A stretch of DNA of 37,934 nucleotides from a virus, in the IMG/VR virus record IMGVR_UViG_3300019360_000279, positions 1-37,934 of that record. One strand, written 5' to 3'. The position numbers were made by a program, and so were the translations under genes. Below the pieces are notes generated by a model. The model saw nothing but the letters and a program-made list of their open reading frames with translations, did not search any database and was not told where the DNA came from. This document shows, in pieces, positions 16,258 through 24,232 of the stretch. Numbering within the stretch: the first letter of the stretch is position 1; each line of letters starts with the position of its first letter.

Positions 16258-17109
16258 CTAAGACTTGCTTGCTGTCAGCACTGCCCACGCATAAGGTCTG
16301 ACGAGCTTCCCGCCATAAACGTGCAAGCCCTTCATGCCATCGCTGAAACCTTTTTCCTTGCGATAGGCTTCGACCTTTAGAATCTGTTCAGCGTAACTAA
16401 AAGCCATTGGATGCGCTGCAATGATTTTGTACTTTGTGCCTGATGTGTTCGGCGTGTTGTTCGATTGCAGAATCCCAAATCCCGACGCTTCACCAACCAT
16501 GCCGTTGCGAAGCACTGCGTCTGTTTGTGCTGTGCCTGCCCTGACGAACCTGTCATCCTTCAAAAGCAGACCGTAAAACCAAGGTGGCACGATACAAAAT
16601 CTGCCCTCAGTCGGTACATCCGCTTCGGTCAATAGGATGCCTAAGTCAACAAGCTTTTCGTAGGCTGTCGTGGCAGTTGGCACAATCGGTGTTGTGTCAT
16701 CGCCAAGCAGATTTGCTGACGGCACGAGCGAATGAAAACTTGCAATGAATCGGTCTGATTTATCGCGCAAACCATGAGCCGCCCGGCGCATTGCTTCATC
16801 AACCGTGTTCGGCTTTGTCTGCGCTCTGTCAATATCGTCAACTGCAAAGTTGAAGTATTTGCTTTGGTCAATGTTGAGCATCTGCGATGCGTCGTTCAAA
16901 TCTTCCGGCGAGTCAATATCCGTGTTCTTCGTGTAAGTCTTGATGGTTACGTCGCCTATGCTATTGATTTTCACGGAATCGCCAGGCTCACGTATTTCGC
17001 CCTCATAGTCACGATTGACAACATTTGACTGCCCATAGACCAACGCTTTATCCAACGCCGTAAGGATGCGTGCGCTCCAAATCGTCGGAATGAAATTATT
17101 CAAAGACAT
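16258..17109 (-). CDS. Major capsid protein (P22 gp5-like HK97 fold)
   Basis: This 283-residue protein shows the pattern of the P22-coat-like capsid family: NFIPTIWSARILTALDKALV at the start, NRDYEGEIREPGDSVKI, then DQSKYFNFAVDDIDRAQ, and near the end FSYAEQILKVEAYRKEKGF and a LHVYGGKLVRPYAWAVL ending. It follows the scaffold gene, the normal order. The ribosome binding site GAGGTG is good. It should assemble the icosahedral head. No obvious separate maturation protease gene precedes it, which fits a scaffold-driven, non-cleaved capsid. Confidence 0.9.
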   Translation of the reverse strand: MSLNNFIPTIWSARILTALDKALVYGQSNVVNRDYEGEIREPGDSVKINSIGDVTIKTYTKNTDIDSPEDLNDASQMLNIDQSKYFNFAVDDIDRAQTKPNTVDEAMRRAAHGLRDKSDRFIASFHSLVPSANLLGDDTTPIVPTATTAYEKLVDLGILLTEADVPTEGRFCIVPPWFYGLLLKDDRFVRAGTAQTDAVLRNGMVGEASGFGILQSNNTPNTSGTKYKIIAAHPMAFSYAEQILKVEAYRKEKGFSDGMKGLHVYGGKLVRPYAWAVLTASKS

Positions 17110-17121
17110 TTCCCGTCACCT

Positions 17122-17745
17122 CTATTTTTGAGCGGTCAAAAACATCTGAACCGCGTCCCAATTTTTGTTGATTTCAGCAGGAGACATTTTATCAATTTGC
17201 TCTTTGGTCAATGTGGTTTGGGGTTTTCCATTGCCTTCACCAGCATCTACCGAGCTAAGTGCTTTTTTGTCCACCACTTTGTCATTAGCTTTATCTGACG
17301 ATGCGTTAAACAAATCAGGAAAATCCTTCTTAGCTTGTTCCAATACATCTTTCAGATTCGTAACCTTGCCGTCTTTATCAAACTCCAAATCGTCTTTGAC
17401 GACTTTGTAAATCAGCGAGGCATTTTTCGCCCCTGATTTTTCTGCTGACTCTCTGACCGAATCCCGTGCATCGCGCTCGCGCAATTGCGTTTTCAAATCA
17501 TCAAGTTCGGCAGCCCGGCGTCCGTCTTCGTCCAACTTCAAACGCTTTTCCAACTTGTCAGTCTCGCGTTTAATCAGACGATTGACATCCGCTTGCGTAA
17601 AAGTCTTTTCCGTTTTGTCGTTTGTGTTCGTATCCTCAGTAGTTTGGGAAGCGTTCTGAGTTCCGCTCTTATCCTCAGTGTTGTTTGTAGCGTTCTGAGT
17701 TCCGCTGTCCTGCCCTTCGGCAGTGTTGTTTGCGTTGTCTGCCAT
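17122..17745 (-). CDS. Phage scaffolding protein (GP20-like)
   Basis: This 207-residue, highly charged protein lies directly before the capsid gene. Its N-terminal 45 residues are low-complexity Asn/Thr/Asp/Glu with a repeated SGTQNA element. The sequence then continues with KTFTQADVNRLIKRETDKLE, a hallmark of phage scaffold/minor structural GP20 proteins, and a long coiled coil. Scaffold proteins template procapsid assembly and leave before DNA packaging. It is the first gene after a terminator at 17839-17870, so a separate promoter may lie in 17746-17838, but no convincing -35/-10 pair was found. No Shine-Dalgarno sequence is seen. Confidence 0.85.
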   Translation of the reverse strand: MADNANNTAEGQDSGTQNATNNTEDKSGTQNASQTTEDTNTNDKTEKTFTQADVNRLIKRETDKLEKRLKLDEDGRRAAELDDLKTQLRERDARDSVRESAEKSGAKNASLIYKVVKDDLEFDKDGKVTNLKDVLEQAKKDFPDLFNASSDKANDKVVDKKALSSVDAGEGNGKPQTTLTKEQIDKMSPAEINKNWDAVQMFLTAQK

Positions 17746-17838
17746 ACGATATGCAGATGTACAACACGGCTTTAATTTGAGCCAGATAGCTTTTTAAGGT
17801 TTCAACGATTTCGATAATTTTGAAGGTTTCCAAGACAT

Positions 17839-17870
17839 AAAAAAAGGAGAGTGATTATTCACTCTCCTTT
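17839..17870 (-). terminator. Rho-independent terminator within the late operon
   Basis: Stem GGAGAGTGA (17846-17854) pairs perfectly with 17859-17867 around a TTAT loop, extended by A-T pairs, and on the minus strand ends in seven T residues (complement of 17839-17845). It lies 25 bp after the stop of the 17895-18158 gene and separates packaging/MuF genes from capsid and tail genes. Confidence 0.85.
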
Positions 17871-17894
17871 AGAAACTTTTAACTCAGGCAAAAC

Positions 17895-18158
17895 CTAAGC
17901 GGCTATCGGTTGTTTCGTAATCTCTGTTTTAATCCGTGCAAGCAATCCCTGACGAAATGCTTTCTCGCTTCCTAACAGGTCAAAGAATTCTTTATCGGTT
18001 TTATCATCGGGAACGATAAATGACATCGTCAGATTATCATCCGATTCAATTTCGTGTGTGCCGTATTTAATCACACGCTGTTGCGTTGTTCCGTTTTCAG
18101 AAAACGTAACATCAAAGCGGTTGTTACCAAGCGATTTAATTTTGAGAAGCTTTATCAT
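17895..18158 (-). CDS. Small protein coupled to the MuF-peptidase gene; candidate immunity protein
   Basis: This is an 87-residue protein of unknown family. It has an N-terminal beta-rich part (LLKIKSLGNNRFDVTFSENG), a hydrophobic strand (LTMSFIVPDD) and a helical C-terminus (KAFRQGLLARIKTEITK). The gene overlaps the end of the MuF-C39-like gene by ATGA and is followed by a strong terminator, so the two are co-translated and end a transcription unit. In MuF polymorphic toxins the immunity gene usually lies just downstream of the toxin, and this gene has the right size and place. It may equally be an ordinary small head protein; the function is inference. Confidence 0.75.
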   Translation of the reverse strand: MIKLLKIKSLGNNRFDVTFSENGTTQQRVIKYGTHEIESDDNLTMSFIVPDDKTDKEFFDLLGSEKAFRQGLLARIKTEITKQPIAA

Positions 18159-19651
18159 TTTTTCTTTCGTCTTAAAACAAACTCACTCAAAATCTTTAGA
18201 AGTTCTGTTGCTTCCATTTTATATGTTGTTTTGTCAAACGGGTCTTTGATGATTATCAAATCATTCTCGTCAACCCCGTCAATCAAAACAGCGTGTCCAA
18301 TTGCCGAGCCTTTTCTTAAAAACACGCCCCATACTTTTGTGGTCTTACTGATACCTATGATGCGTTGTTCATCATCGTCAAAAAATCCACCTATCCATTC
18401 TACATCTTTTTTCGTTTCTTTGGTATTCAAAAAATCAGAAAGATACGCGGAGTTTGCCCAATCGCCAATGTTATCCAAAATCTCTTGTTGGTTTGTTTTT
18501 AATCCGTAGTGTTTAGCCAGCATCTCACCAATTGCCGAAACACAAGAAGCATCATTGATTTGTTTGGTAATTGAAGCGTCAAACTTCTCGTCAATCTTCT
18601 GCCAATCTCCCAACGAGCCAAATTTAGAAACCCGCGTCTTCATCGCTTTTGAGATGGGGTCAATTTTCTTTTTAGACAAAATCTCCGCCAAAGGTCTGCG
18701 AGTCACTGCCTTTCCGAACCTCTTATCAGTTCTGAACATGACAAAATCATCTAAGGCTAAGTCGCCGTTTTTGTAATGCGGAAATGCCTCTTTGCCTAAA
18801 ATCTTTTCTTTTGTGGCGTCGTCTTGACGTTCAAACCAATCACGCCCCAAGTTGCGTTTCAACTCGCGTCCGGGCATGACGCTAATCATTGTGCATCTGC
18901 AATTGATATGTTGAGGAAAAGGTTCATCAATCGGAAATCGCTTGCCGTCCATAGACAAACATAAAGGACAAGTCCGCGCAGATTTGGAAGCAACCCATTC
19001 CCATTGTTTTATGTTGTTCTCTTTGAAAATTTCCCGCGTCGTATCTCTGCGAACGCGGTTGACTTCCGTTCGTGCGACTGACAAAGCACGGCTTTTAGTG
19101 ATGCCGCCCGTGTCTTGAAGGCGTTTTGCTATGCTCTTAAAATCAGTTCCTAGTGCAACTGCTTTTATAACTTCCTCTTGAATTTTATCAATAACAACCG
19201 GAGCCAGCGTCTGTTCAAAATACTCAATAAGTGGCGAGCCGTCGCCCATGAAACCAACTGCGTTTTCAATCGCACGTTTTGGCAAACTTGCACCGATGTT
19301 GAGTTTTGCGCCTTGCAGTTTTGAAATCTCTTTTGCTTGAGTGATAGCTAAATCTATTGCAGTTGCTTGTTCGCGTTCAATGACAGGAATTATTTTGCCG
19401 CCAAATTTCACCACTTCTTTTTCGACATCCTCAAGCAAAGACGCCAGACGTTGCTTTTGAAAAATCCACGACGGCGAAATCTCTTTTCCATCTTTAATTG
19501 CCTCTTCTATCTGTTTCTGAAATTTAAGGTAAGATTTTTGTAACTCTTTTTCGATTGAACGATATGCCTTGAGAATGTCACGAAAAGTTTGTTCTTCTCG
19601 CTTTATAATACTTGCACGGTGTTTTTTGAGATAATCATCAAGGACTGACAT
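18155..19651 (-). CDS. MuF-type head morphogenesis protein fused to a C39/papain-like cysteine peptidase domain
   Basis: Residues about 150-265 are the MuF/SPP1 gp7 domain: SVARTEVNRVRRDTTREIF, then TCPLC (C228, C231) and PQHINCRC (H248, C251, C253). Such minor head proteins bind the portal and may enter the host with DNA. The 498-residue protein continues well beyond this. Residues about 355-490 look like a C39/papain-fold peptidase: QINDASCVSAIGEML puts a possible nucleophile C370 six residues after Q364, the oxyanion-hole spacing of C39 enzymes; GHAVLIDGV supplies H453; IIIKDPFD supplies D470. MuF proteins with C-terminal toxin domains are known in temperate phages. The target is unknown; a proteolytic role in the capsid is the alternative. 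Confidence 0.87.
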   Translation of the reverse strand: MSVLDDYLKKHRASIIKREEQTFRDILKAYRSIEKELQKSYLKFQKQIEEAIKDGKEISPSWIFQKQRLASLLEDVEKEVVKFGGKIIPVIEREQATAIDLAITQAKEISKLQGAKLNIGASLPKRAIENAVGFMGDGSPLIEYFEQTLAPVVIDKIQEEVIKAVALGTDFKSIAKRLQDTGGITKSRALSVARTEVNRVRRDTTREIFKENNIKQWEWVASKSARTCPLCLSMDGKRFPIDEPFPQHINCRCTMISVMPGRELKRNLGRDWFERQDDATKEKILGKEAFPHYKNGDLALDDFVMFRTDKRFGKAVTRRPLAEILSKKKIDPISKAMKTRVSKFGSLGDWQKIDEKFDASITKQINDASCVSAIGEMLAKHYGLKTNQQEILDNIGDWANSAYLSDFLNTKETKKDVEWIGGFFDDDEQRIIGISKTTKVWGVFLRKGSAIGHAVLIDGVDENDLIIIKDPFDKTTYKMEATELLKILSEFVLRRKKK

Positions 19652-19656
19652 AACCT

Positions 19657-19719
19657 ATTGCGGATTGCAGATTGCGGATTTGTTTTGAACTCAGAACTCA
19701 GAACTTAGAACTCAGAACT
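19657..19719. repeat. Two blocks of heptanucleotide tandem repeats
   Basis: ATTGCGG-type heptamers run three times at 19657-19680, and GAACTCA-type heptamers nearly five times at 19687-19719. They fill the gap between the portal stop and the MuF start. Similar short tandem heptamers occur in intergenic regions of some cyanobacteria and other environmental bacteria. The MuF ATG (19651) lies just downstream on the minus strand, with only a weak AGG. Confidence 0.85.
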
Positions 19720-21055
19720 ACTCTTCATCCGTTTCGCCCGCATTAAACGCATTAACAACTGCCTCCGCTGTCGCTTTCTTCAACTCTTTCATGCGCTCAA
19801 TGTCCTTTTCGCCATAGCCCGCTTCAATCCAAAGCTGTTCTTCCGGGACTCCGACAGCCTTTTTCAGAACGAGCGTTTCAAGCAATTCTTTTTGAGACAA
19901 TGCGGCTGGGTCTGTCCATTCAACGAAAAGTTGTGACGCCTTAGCATTGCCTTCTAACAGCAATGCAAATGACATCAAATCTTCCCACACTTGCCCGAAC
20001 GATTCTTGTCTGTCTTTTACTTTCGAGATGAAGCGTGTTTCTGATTTTGACAACGCTTCGCCGGACGGATACTTGGCTTCTGCGAGCGCGAAATAATAGA
20101 GCGGCGTGCCTGTGACCGTAGCCATCTCAATTCTGAATGATTGTTGCACATTAAGAAATTGTTTTAATTCCGTAGCTTCAAAATCTCCGAACTTAACCTC
20201 CGGGTTTTCAGTCACCCATAAACGCTCAACGCCAGCCATGAAGGGTGCTTTCGGCTTGCCGTCCGCGTCATACTCAACATCTACTCCGGTTGCATACCGT
20301 TGACGATACGAAGCAAATTCAGCCGCAACCAACATATCAAGTACGCTCTTATTCAAAGCATCCTGAATCGGCATTGCCTGGTCTAATTCGGAACAACCGA
20401 ACGAGCCAATGTCCGAATTGTTGGCAAAATGGAACACAGGAACAACGTCAAAAGGATTCGTAATTATAGCCTCTCCGTCATCAGTAAACGGGATTAAATC
20501 TTTTTCGTTGAGCATTGCGCCCACGCTACGCGAAATATATTTTTCAATCCTGTCGCTGTAATAAAGATTTAGCCGAAGCTTTTTGTCTATTCTCTGCCAG
20601 CACTTAGCGGCATATAGAATTTTGCCCGGCGTTTCTGCATCGTAAAAGACAGTGCAAGTTGCCGCCTTTTGTGGATAGATTGTTACTTTGCCAGCTGGGT
20701 CAGTCCACACAATTGCGTATGAGTCGCCGTTCTTAATTGCTTCTTTGTGAATCTCCCCTGCACGTTTCCCCATGCGGTTGTTCTGCCAGATTTTCCACGC
20801 TTTAGTTGCTGAATCCGTTTCTCCCTCTTCGACCTGAAATCCCGTTATCGTGAGTTTGTCTTTGACGGCATCAACGACAGGCGGACAAAGATTGTCAGCA
20901 AACTCTCTGAACAACGAGCCGAAAGCGTTCTTGAATTTTTCCGTAGCAAAAGTAAGAGTGTGATTGCCTTTGTAATAGTTCTCGCTCTTTACATAGCGCG
21001 GTTGATTCGTACTGAAATTCTCTATTGCTCGCTTGATGTCGTTGTTCTCGTTCAT
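19718..21055 (-). CDS. Phage portal protein (SPP1 gp6-like)
   Basis: This 445-residue protein has the form of SPP1-type portals: an N-terminal YVKSENYYKGNHTLTF, the conserved FADNLCPPVVDAVKDKLTI segment, HKEAIKNGDSYAIVWTDPAG, FGCSELDQAMPIQDALNKSV, and the YPSGEALSKSETRFISKVKD region that forms the tunnel helices. The portal dodecamer is the DNA entry and exit pore and the docking site for terminase. It lies between the large terminase and the MuF gene, the standard order. The acidic C-terminus is typical. Slightly short for the family but apparently complete. Confidence 0.92.
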   Translation of the reverse strand: MNENNDIKRAIENFSTNQPRYVKSENYYKGNHTLTFATEKFKNAFGSLFREFADNLCPPVVDAVKDKLTITGFQVEEGETDSATKAWKIWQNNRMGKRAGEIHKEAIKNGDSYAIVWTDPAGKVTIYPQKAATCTVFYDAETPGKILYAAKCWQRIDKKLRLNLYYSDRIEKYISRSVGAMLNEKDLIPFTDDGEAIITNPFDVVPVFHFANNSDIGSFGCSELDQAMPIQDALNKSVLDMLVAAEFASYRQRYATGVDVEYDADGKPKAPFMAGVERLWVTENPEVKFGDFEATELKQFLNVQQSFRIEMATVTGTPLYYFALAEAKYPSGEALSKSETRFISKVKDRQESFGQVWEDLMSFALLLEGNAKASQLFVEWTDPAALSQKELLETLVLKKAVGVPEEQLWIEAGYGEKDIERMKELKKATAEAVVNAFNAGETDEE

Positions 21056-21188
21056 TTTTTAATTGTTGCCCATTGCTGCAATAGGCATTTTTACCGTCCC
21101 ACGCTGTCCCTGTGGCGTTAATGAAACTCTATGCGCTCTATTTAGCCTTGTTCTTAAATGCGGGCGATAGAACGGCGATTTTGCTTTT

Positions 21189-22625
21189 TTAGAATGTCAG
21201 CAGTTTTCCGCTTCGTTTTGACAACATCAAAACTCCACCTGACACCGTATCAACCTGGTCATCGTGTGTGTCGCCCTTGCCTGTAAACAAACAGGCTTCT
21301 TTCAGGAATCCTTGAACCCAAGCCCCGCGCACTATTCTGACTTTTCCCTCTGACGCTCTTGATGACCATGACAAAGCGCGTGAGAGTTTGTCTATTGTCA
21401 CAGGCACACTTTGAATCGGAATGTGACGAACCGCAGGCTCTCGCAAAAGTTCTTGTACAGCCGCTATACCGTGCAATGCTTTTTCAACTCCGTGCCGCGT
21501 TCGCTTTTCATTTGGACTACGCATTGTCTTAATCATCTCGCGCCTTGCATCGGGCCACTCCCAACGACCATGAACCATGTCACGAATCCAAAGATTTCCT
21601 TCCGCGTCAAATGCAATCGCCACACAAGCTGTGTAATCAGCCGTTGTCTTAATTGATGCCGCCAAATCCCAATACCGAACCCAACGCAATCCGTCCGGTG
21701 CTTTGTCACGAATCGAATCTTTGAACCAATCAAGCTTAAAGACTGCACCTTCGTTTGGCACAGGTTGTTGTTGATACTGACTTGACCATTCGTAAGGCAC
21801 TTGCTTTGCTTTGATTCGTGCGAGCTGTTCAGAATTAAAACGCTCAGGGCAAAGAGCTTCACCGACTGCGCGACCGAGCGGGTCATTCTCTTCTGCTAAT
21901 GCAGGCAGTGAAACAATCTCCCAAGTGTCGCCGCCTTCTTCTTGCTCTTCTAAGAGTTGCCCTGATAAATCGTGTGTGTGCCAGCGTGTGTTCATCATTA
22001 CGATTGCACAACCCGGTTCTTGCCTTGTGTAGAGTGCAGCATCAAACCATTCTTTGACGTTATCTCTGTGAGTATCGCTTTCGGCTTCCATTCTGTTTTT
22101 GATTGAGTCGTCAACCAAAATCAAATCCGCGCCGTATCCGACAACGCCACTGCCACGCGACACAGCCAACACGCCGCCGCCGTCTATGGTTTCCCATTCT
22201 TCTGTAGCGTTCTTTTCTTTTGACAGAGCGACGCGCCCGGCAAGCAATCGTTTAATTTCCCGTGAGAATTTGTTTGCGAGTTTTTTCCCGTAACAACCTA
22301 TGACTATTCTAAGTTTCGGGTTTCGCTCCAACCGCCACGCAGCATAGAACACAGTAACGATTGTGGATTTGCCGTGACGTGGCGGCGCGAACAACATCAA
22401 CCGGTCAGTCTCTTTGTCTGTGATTCGTTGAAGTTGTTTGCCAATGAATTTTTGATATGTCCAGTCCCAAGTAAAATTTGGTGAACGCTCTTTACACCAT
22501 GAAAGAAAATCGGCAGCGTCTTTTTTGCTGATGCCGAGACGTTCTTCCGTACGGCGAACGGCAGAACGAACGCGCTCTTCTGCTTCTTGCTCTTTTTTAA
22601 CTCTCTTTAGAATTGACGTTGGCAT
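21189..22625 (-). CDS. terL: Terminase large subunit
   Basis: This is the packaging ATPase-nuclease. From the ATG at 22625 (478 residues) Walker A is PPRHGKS near 81-87, Walker B with catalytic acids is LILVDD near 170-175, and coupling text MNTRWHTHDL follows. The RNase H-like nuclease begins with YWDLA (D near 322), and the late acidic motif is GDTHDDQVDT. Transposable phages package by headful from integrated copies, taking host DNA with the ends. An in-frame TTG at 22646 gives a form 7 residues longer. The start lies inside the preceding gene, so translation is coupled. A 133-bp gap without a gene follows before the portal. Confidence 0.95.
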   Translation of the reverse strand: MPTSILKRVKKEQEAEERVRSAVRRTEERLGISKKDAADFLSWCKERSPNFTWDWTYQKFIGKQLQRITDKETDRLMLFAPPRHGKSTIVTVFYAAWRLERNPKLRIVIGCYGKKLANKFSREIKRLLAGRVALSKEKNATEEWETIDGGGVLAVSRGSGVVGYGADLILVDDSIKNRMEAESDTHRDNVKEWFDAALYTRQEPGCAIVMMNTRWHTHDLSGQLLEEQEEGGDTWEIVSLPALAEENDPLGRAVGEALCPERFNSEQLARIKAKQVPYEWSSQYQQQPVPNEGAVFKLDWFKDSIRDKAPDGLRWVRYWDLAASIKTTADYTACVAIAFDAEGNLWIRDMVHGRWEWPDARREMIKTMRSPNEKRTRHGVEKALHGIAAVQELLREPAVRHIPIQSVPVTIDKLSRALSWSSRASEGKVRIVRGAWVQGFLKEACLFTGKGDTHDDQVDTVSGGVLMLSKRSGKLLTF

Positions 22626-23157
22626 AATGCGCTCGCGCTTTTTCAAAGAGCGGCTCGTGAATCTTGATTAATTCTTTAGTTGCATTGTCAGACAGTGAAG
22701 GCAACCATTCCAACAGCCTGTCAAAGAAAGCCGCAAAACCCTCTATATTTTCTCGTGCCGATTCCAATTTCATCAGCGCGTCAATTTCAAGTTTGCAGTA
22801 ATCTCTGTGCTGATAAACAAGGTCTTTGTTGTTACAACCGTCCGCGTCTAATTTTGTGCTGATTGTTTCGCGTTTCTGTTTGATGTCCAGGAAAAGACTT
22901 TCAGCCGCATTTGTCGCATTCGTGCGTAGCTTGTTAGCAATGTGTAGTTGAAGTGCTTTTTCCCATCCGTACTTTGCAATCCAACCCTCTTGAATATCGC
23001 CGTTTTTAAGTTTCCGGGAAAATAGAATCTGTTTACGCCAACCAGCCCAACCTTTGGCTTGCATCTCTTTCTCAATCAAGTCAAAGTGTTGACCGTTGTA
23101 TTGCAGATAAAGCTGAAACGCATCTTCAATACATTCTGGCGGACGTTTTAACGGCAT
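22597..23157 (-). CDS. Putative terminase small subunit
   Basis: A 186-residue protein immediately upstream of, and overlapping, the large terminase gene. The N-terminal 75 residues (RPPECIEDAFQLYLQYNGQ, then EKEMQAKGWAGWRKQILFSR and GWIAKYGWEKAL) look like a small helix-turn-helix DNA-binding unit of the kind that recognises packaging sites. The C-terminal part is helical and acidic, as in oligomerising small terminases. The start is taken at ATG 23157, with GGAAG six bases upstream, rather than a TTG two codons earlier. The call depends on position plus the apparent HTH. Confidence 0.7.
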   Translation of the reverse strand: MPLKRPPECIEDAFQLYLQYNGQHFDLIEKEMQAKGWAGWRKQILFSRKLKNGDIQEGWIAKYGWEKALQLHIANKLRTNATNAAESLFLDIKQKRETISTKLDADGCNNKDLVYQHRDYCKLEIDALMKLESARENIEGFAAFFDRLLEWLPSLSDNATKELIKIHEPLFEKARAHYANVNSKES

Positions 23158-23159
23158 AG

Positions 23160-23555
23160 TCAACTTCCATCATCATCAACTACCTGACGTTTGCGAACTT
23201 CAAAAAAGAGTGTTTTCAAATCACCCTTGATTCTTTCTTGTCCTGCATTGATGAGTTCTTTCAAATCGTGTATTGATTCCTTTAATTCTGCGCGGGTTAC
23301 GTAACCTTCCGAGCGCAATTCTACGCGCTCCAATCGTATCACTAAAGGATTCACAACACGCCGTTCAAATTCCGCAATTTGCTCTTTGACTTGTTGTGTC
23401 TGTCGCTCAAATTCCTTATAAGCCTCGTCTAAATCTTTTTTGGAGGCTTTAGTGAACGATGACAAAACCCACGTCGCTATTGCAGTACCAAACACGGCTA
23501 AGGCGATTTGAAAAATATGTTCTATCGTCATTGGTCTTATTGCTATTGTGTTCAT
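23160..23555 (-). CDS. Membrane-anchored coiled-coil protein, candidate spanin or holin partner
   Basis: From ATG 23555 (131 residues) the protein has one N-terminal membrane span (IFQIALAVFGTAIATWVLS) followed by a long charged coiled coil (LDEAYKEFERQTQQVKEQIA and onward). This is the topology of inner-membrane spanin subunits, and a lipoprotein-like gene lies just upstream in the same lysis block; the order differs from the usual nested Rz/Rz1. A tape-like or Mu gp-type structural protein is the alternative. Start choice is uncertain: TTG 23585 and ATG 23531 are both in frame and none has a clear ribosome binding site. Confidence 0.65.
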   Translation of the reverse strand: MNTIAIRPMTIEHIFQIALAVFGTAIATWVLSSFTKASKKDLDEAYKEFERQTQQVKEQIAEFERRVVNPLVIRLERVELRSEGYVTRAELKESIHDLKELINAGQERIKGDLKTLFFEVRKRQVVDDDGS

Positions 23556-23622
23556 GGGTAAAAGATGCAATGAATCAAACAGCAATTGTTTTTAATTACC
23601 TTTCCGATTCATTGCATTTCGC

Positions 23623-24120
23623 TTATCTTGATTTAGCTTCAGCGTAAGACTCAATGACATTTGCGGCATCAGTGAAATCTTGCCTTTGCAAATCGGGAGA
23701 ATCCCGCGAACGTGAAATTAAACATGAAACTTTTCGGGCTATGTTTTTCAAGTTCGCGTTTATTTTTTCAAGCCTCCGTCCGACATCGGATTCAGGTGGT
23801 ACAAGTGGCGCGACTGATGTTTGAAAAGTTGCTACAACCTCTGAGAATTCAATTATCAACGTGGCTCTTTCTTTCGTTGTCTTCGCCACTTTTGCGTGTT
23901 CGATAAAGGCAGAAAGTTGTCCTTGAAATGCGATTACATTTCCCGCATTGTCCAGCAAAGGAATCAAAGCAGCAGTCTCACTCAAAGCATTCTCAGCCCA
24001 TTGTTCCATTGTCTTCTGCTCACACGCGGTTGAAAACGCAACTGTTATCATCAACATTAACGCCATCATCACAGACAGCAACGCTTTACATTTAACTGTT
24101 AAGTTTTGACTTCGAATCAT
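23623..24120 (-). CDS. Exported, probably lipid-anchored protein of the lysis region
   Basis: From ATG 24120 (165 residues, GAGG five bases upstream) the N-terminus has a basic segment, then a hydrophobic core (ALLSVMMALMLMITVAFSTA) ending at a cysteine. FSTAC is a loose lipobox, so signal peptidase II processing is possible. The mature part is helical (ESDVGRRLEKINANLKNIAR). Next to the endolysin and a membrane-anchored coiled-coil gene it may be the outer-membrane spanin partner, though it is longer than typical Rz1. A host-like DUF lipoprotein carried by the phage is also possible. Confidence 0.7.
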   Translation of the reverse strand: MIRSQNLTVKCKALLSVMMALMLMITVAFSTACEQKTMEQWAENALSETAALIPLLDNAGNVIAFQGQLSAFIEHAKVAKTTKERATLIIEFSEVVATFQTSVAPLVPPESDVGRRLEKINANLKNIARKVSCLISRSRDSPDLQRQDFTDAANVIESYAEAKSR

Positions 24121-24147
24121 ATTCACCTCATGGGGCTAAGTTTGTTT

Positions 24148-24228
24148 GCAGACATTGAGTCAGCCCCCGCAACGGATTTTTTAATCACCGTTCTCAATGT
24201 CTGCGCTTTACAGATTTGACTCTGTAAA
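24148..24228. promoter_or_regulatory. Paired hairpins between endolysin and lipoprotein genes
   Basis: A 12-bp perfect inverted repeat GCAGACATTGAG (24148-24159)/CTCAATGTCTGC (24193-24204) encloses a second stem AACGG (24171-24175)/CCGTT (24188-24192) that is contiguous on one side. A separate 7-bp stem TTTACAG/CTGTAAA (24207-24213 with 24222-24228) follows directly after the endolysin stop. No T-run follows on minus, so RNA processing, stability or translational control of lysis genes fits better than termination. Confidence 0.7.
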
Positions 24229-24232
24229 CTTG

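Noticed and set aside
21056-21188. Possible small gene between the large terminase and portal
   Set aside because: Only a nine-codon frame is present; nothing else seen in this 133-bp gap.
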